Shown in pieces: positions 6,264 to 6,577 of a DNA stretch of 6,577 bases. The position numbers and the translations under genes are program-made. Each line of letters starts with the position of its first letter. Positions within the stretch are counted from its first letter, which is position 1. Origin of the DNA: JABWBR01 sp036741235 (GTDB lineage: Bacteria; Bacteroidota; Bacteroidia; Chitinophagales; Saprospiraceae). Location of the stretch: assembly GCA_036741235.1 (NCBI GenBank), contig DAINSQ010000220.1, forward strand, positions 1 through 6,577, read 5' to 3'. Below the pieces are notes generated by a model. That model was not told the DNA's origin. It ran no database searches and worked only from the letters and a program-made list of their open reading frames with translations.

Positions 6264-6370
6264 GCGGTTGTGGGGTGCCGTTGGCCGTTGTAGGTTGTAG
6301 GTTGTAAGTTGTAAGTTGTAGGTTGTAGGTTGTAGGTTGTAGGTTGTAAGTTGTAGGTTGTAAGTTGTAG
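6264..6370 (+). repeat. heptamer array 2, directly 3' of the AspT-like gene
   Basis: Twelve uninterrupted 7-base units, GTTGTAG or GTTGTAA, run from 6287 to 6370: eight end in G and four in A. They are preceded by a degenerate lead-in that begins one base after the TGA with GCGGTTGTGGGGTG (6264-6277). The units are the reverse complement of those in array 1 on the plus strand, so both arrays read the same way relative to the gene they follow. Both cores end in GGTTTT. No spacers and no gene overlap are seen. Confidence 0.93.
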
Positions 6371-6465
6371 GTTTTCTTCGTGTGGGTTGGGGGTTTGTTT
6401 ATGGGTTTATGCACGGTTGCTCTCCCGCGCCCCCGGCCCCTGAAAGTGGCGACCCACCCGCGCAC
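6371..6465. other. G-rich then C-rich non-coding tail after array 2
   Basis: From 6382 to 6410 the plus strand is G/T-rich, with GTGGGTT-like fragments (GGG, GGGGG and GGG runs) that resemble decayed heptamers like the four-copy block of array 1. From about 6420 the sequence becomes C-rich. No credible gene was seen; the open minus-strand frame here translates mostly the repeat. Confidence 0.45.
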
Positions 6466-6505
6466 AGTCACAAAGTCGCAAAGTCGCACAGTCCAACAGT
6501 CCCCA
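6466..6505 (+). repeat. period-8 AGTC tandem array
   Basis: AGTC occurs at 6466, 6474, 6482, 6490 and 6498, exactly eight bases apart. The units are AGTCACAA, AGTCGCAA, AGTCGCAC, AGTCCAAC and AGTCCCCA. A degenerate continuation reappears near the edge: GATCGCTC (6552), AGTCGCTC (6560) and ATCGGCGC (6568). The full extent may lie beyond the window. Confidence 0.7.
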
Positions 6506-6577
6506 AAAATCGCCCCCGCGCTCCTTCGCCAAGTCGCCCTTCCTGCACTAAGATCGCTCAGTCGCTCATCGGCGCTG

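Noticed and set aside
6178..6489. Minus-strand frame with the same repetitive Tyr-Asn-Leu-Gln-Pro-Thr-Thr content
   Set aside because: It is a translation of array 2 and is antisense to the 3' end of the AspT-like gene; no start signal or family resemblance.

Overview
The window looks like an ordinary housekeeping stretch of a Bacteroidota chromosome with moderate GC content. It holds four confident protein genes, and its gaps between genes are unusually rich in short-period repeats and palindromes. Four things suggest Bacteroidota: the style of the proteins (a glycine-zipper OmpA-like lipoprotein, LepA, an AI-2E/PerM-type permease and an AspT/YidE-type transporter), the near absence of clear Shine-Dalgarno sequences, A/T-rich leaders, and an exact TAnnTTTG box just upstream of lepA. 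Saprospirales/Chitinophagales is a guess from the intergenic heptamer repeats and is not demonstrated.

Layout, left to right. Positions 1-64 carry a 10-bp inverted repeat at the window edge. Positions 83-757 (minus) encode an OmpA-family outer-membrane lipoprotein. Positions 758-1396 have no confident gene. They hold an A/T-rich leader, one possible 32-residue single-pass membrane peptide (921-1019, plus), two small inverted repeats, and a cluster of three related hairpins (1291-1386) just after the lepA stop. Positions 1397-3187 (minus) are lepA. Positions 3188-3450 hold a possible lepA promoter, five GTTTAAT-type heptamers and a 16-17 unit heptamer array. Positions 3451-4509 (minus) encode the AI-2E/PerM-type permease. 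Positions 4510-4621 are a short divergent gap. Positions 4622-6262 (plus) encode the AspT/YidE-type transporter. A second heptamer array follows at 6264-6370, then G-rich sequence and a period-8 AGTC array running towards the right edge.

The genes do not form an obvious pathway or operon. LepA acts on ribosomes, the lipoprotein ties the outer membrane to peptidoglycan, and the two transporters are unrelated membrane proteins transcribed away from each other. No defence system, mobile-element gene, CRISPR array or RNA gene is visible.

The most notable signal is non-coding. The two GTTGTAG-type arrays lie 3' of two unrelated genes, both in sense orientation, and both start exactly one base after the stop codon with the same 14-nt head (GCGGTTGTGGGGTG). 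Array 1 also contains a perfect four-run GGG motif on the sense strand. The hairpin cluster after lepA contains two palindromes that differ by compensatory base-pair changes, which suggests that the folded structure is conserved.
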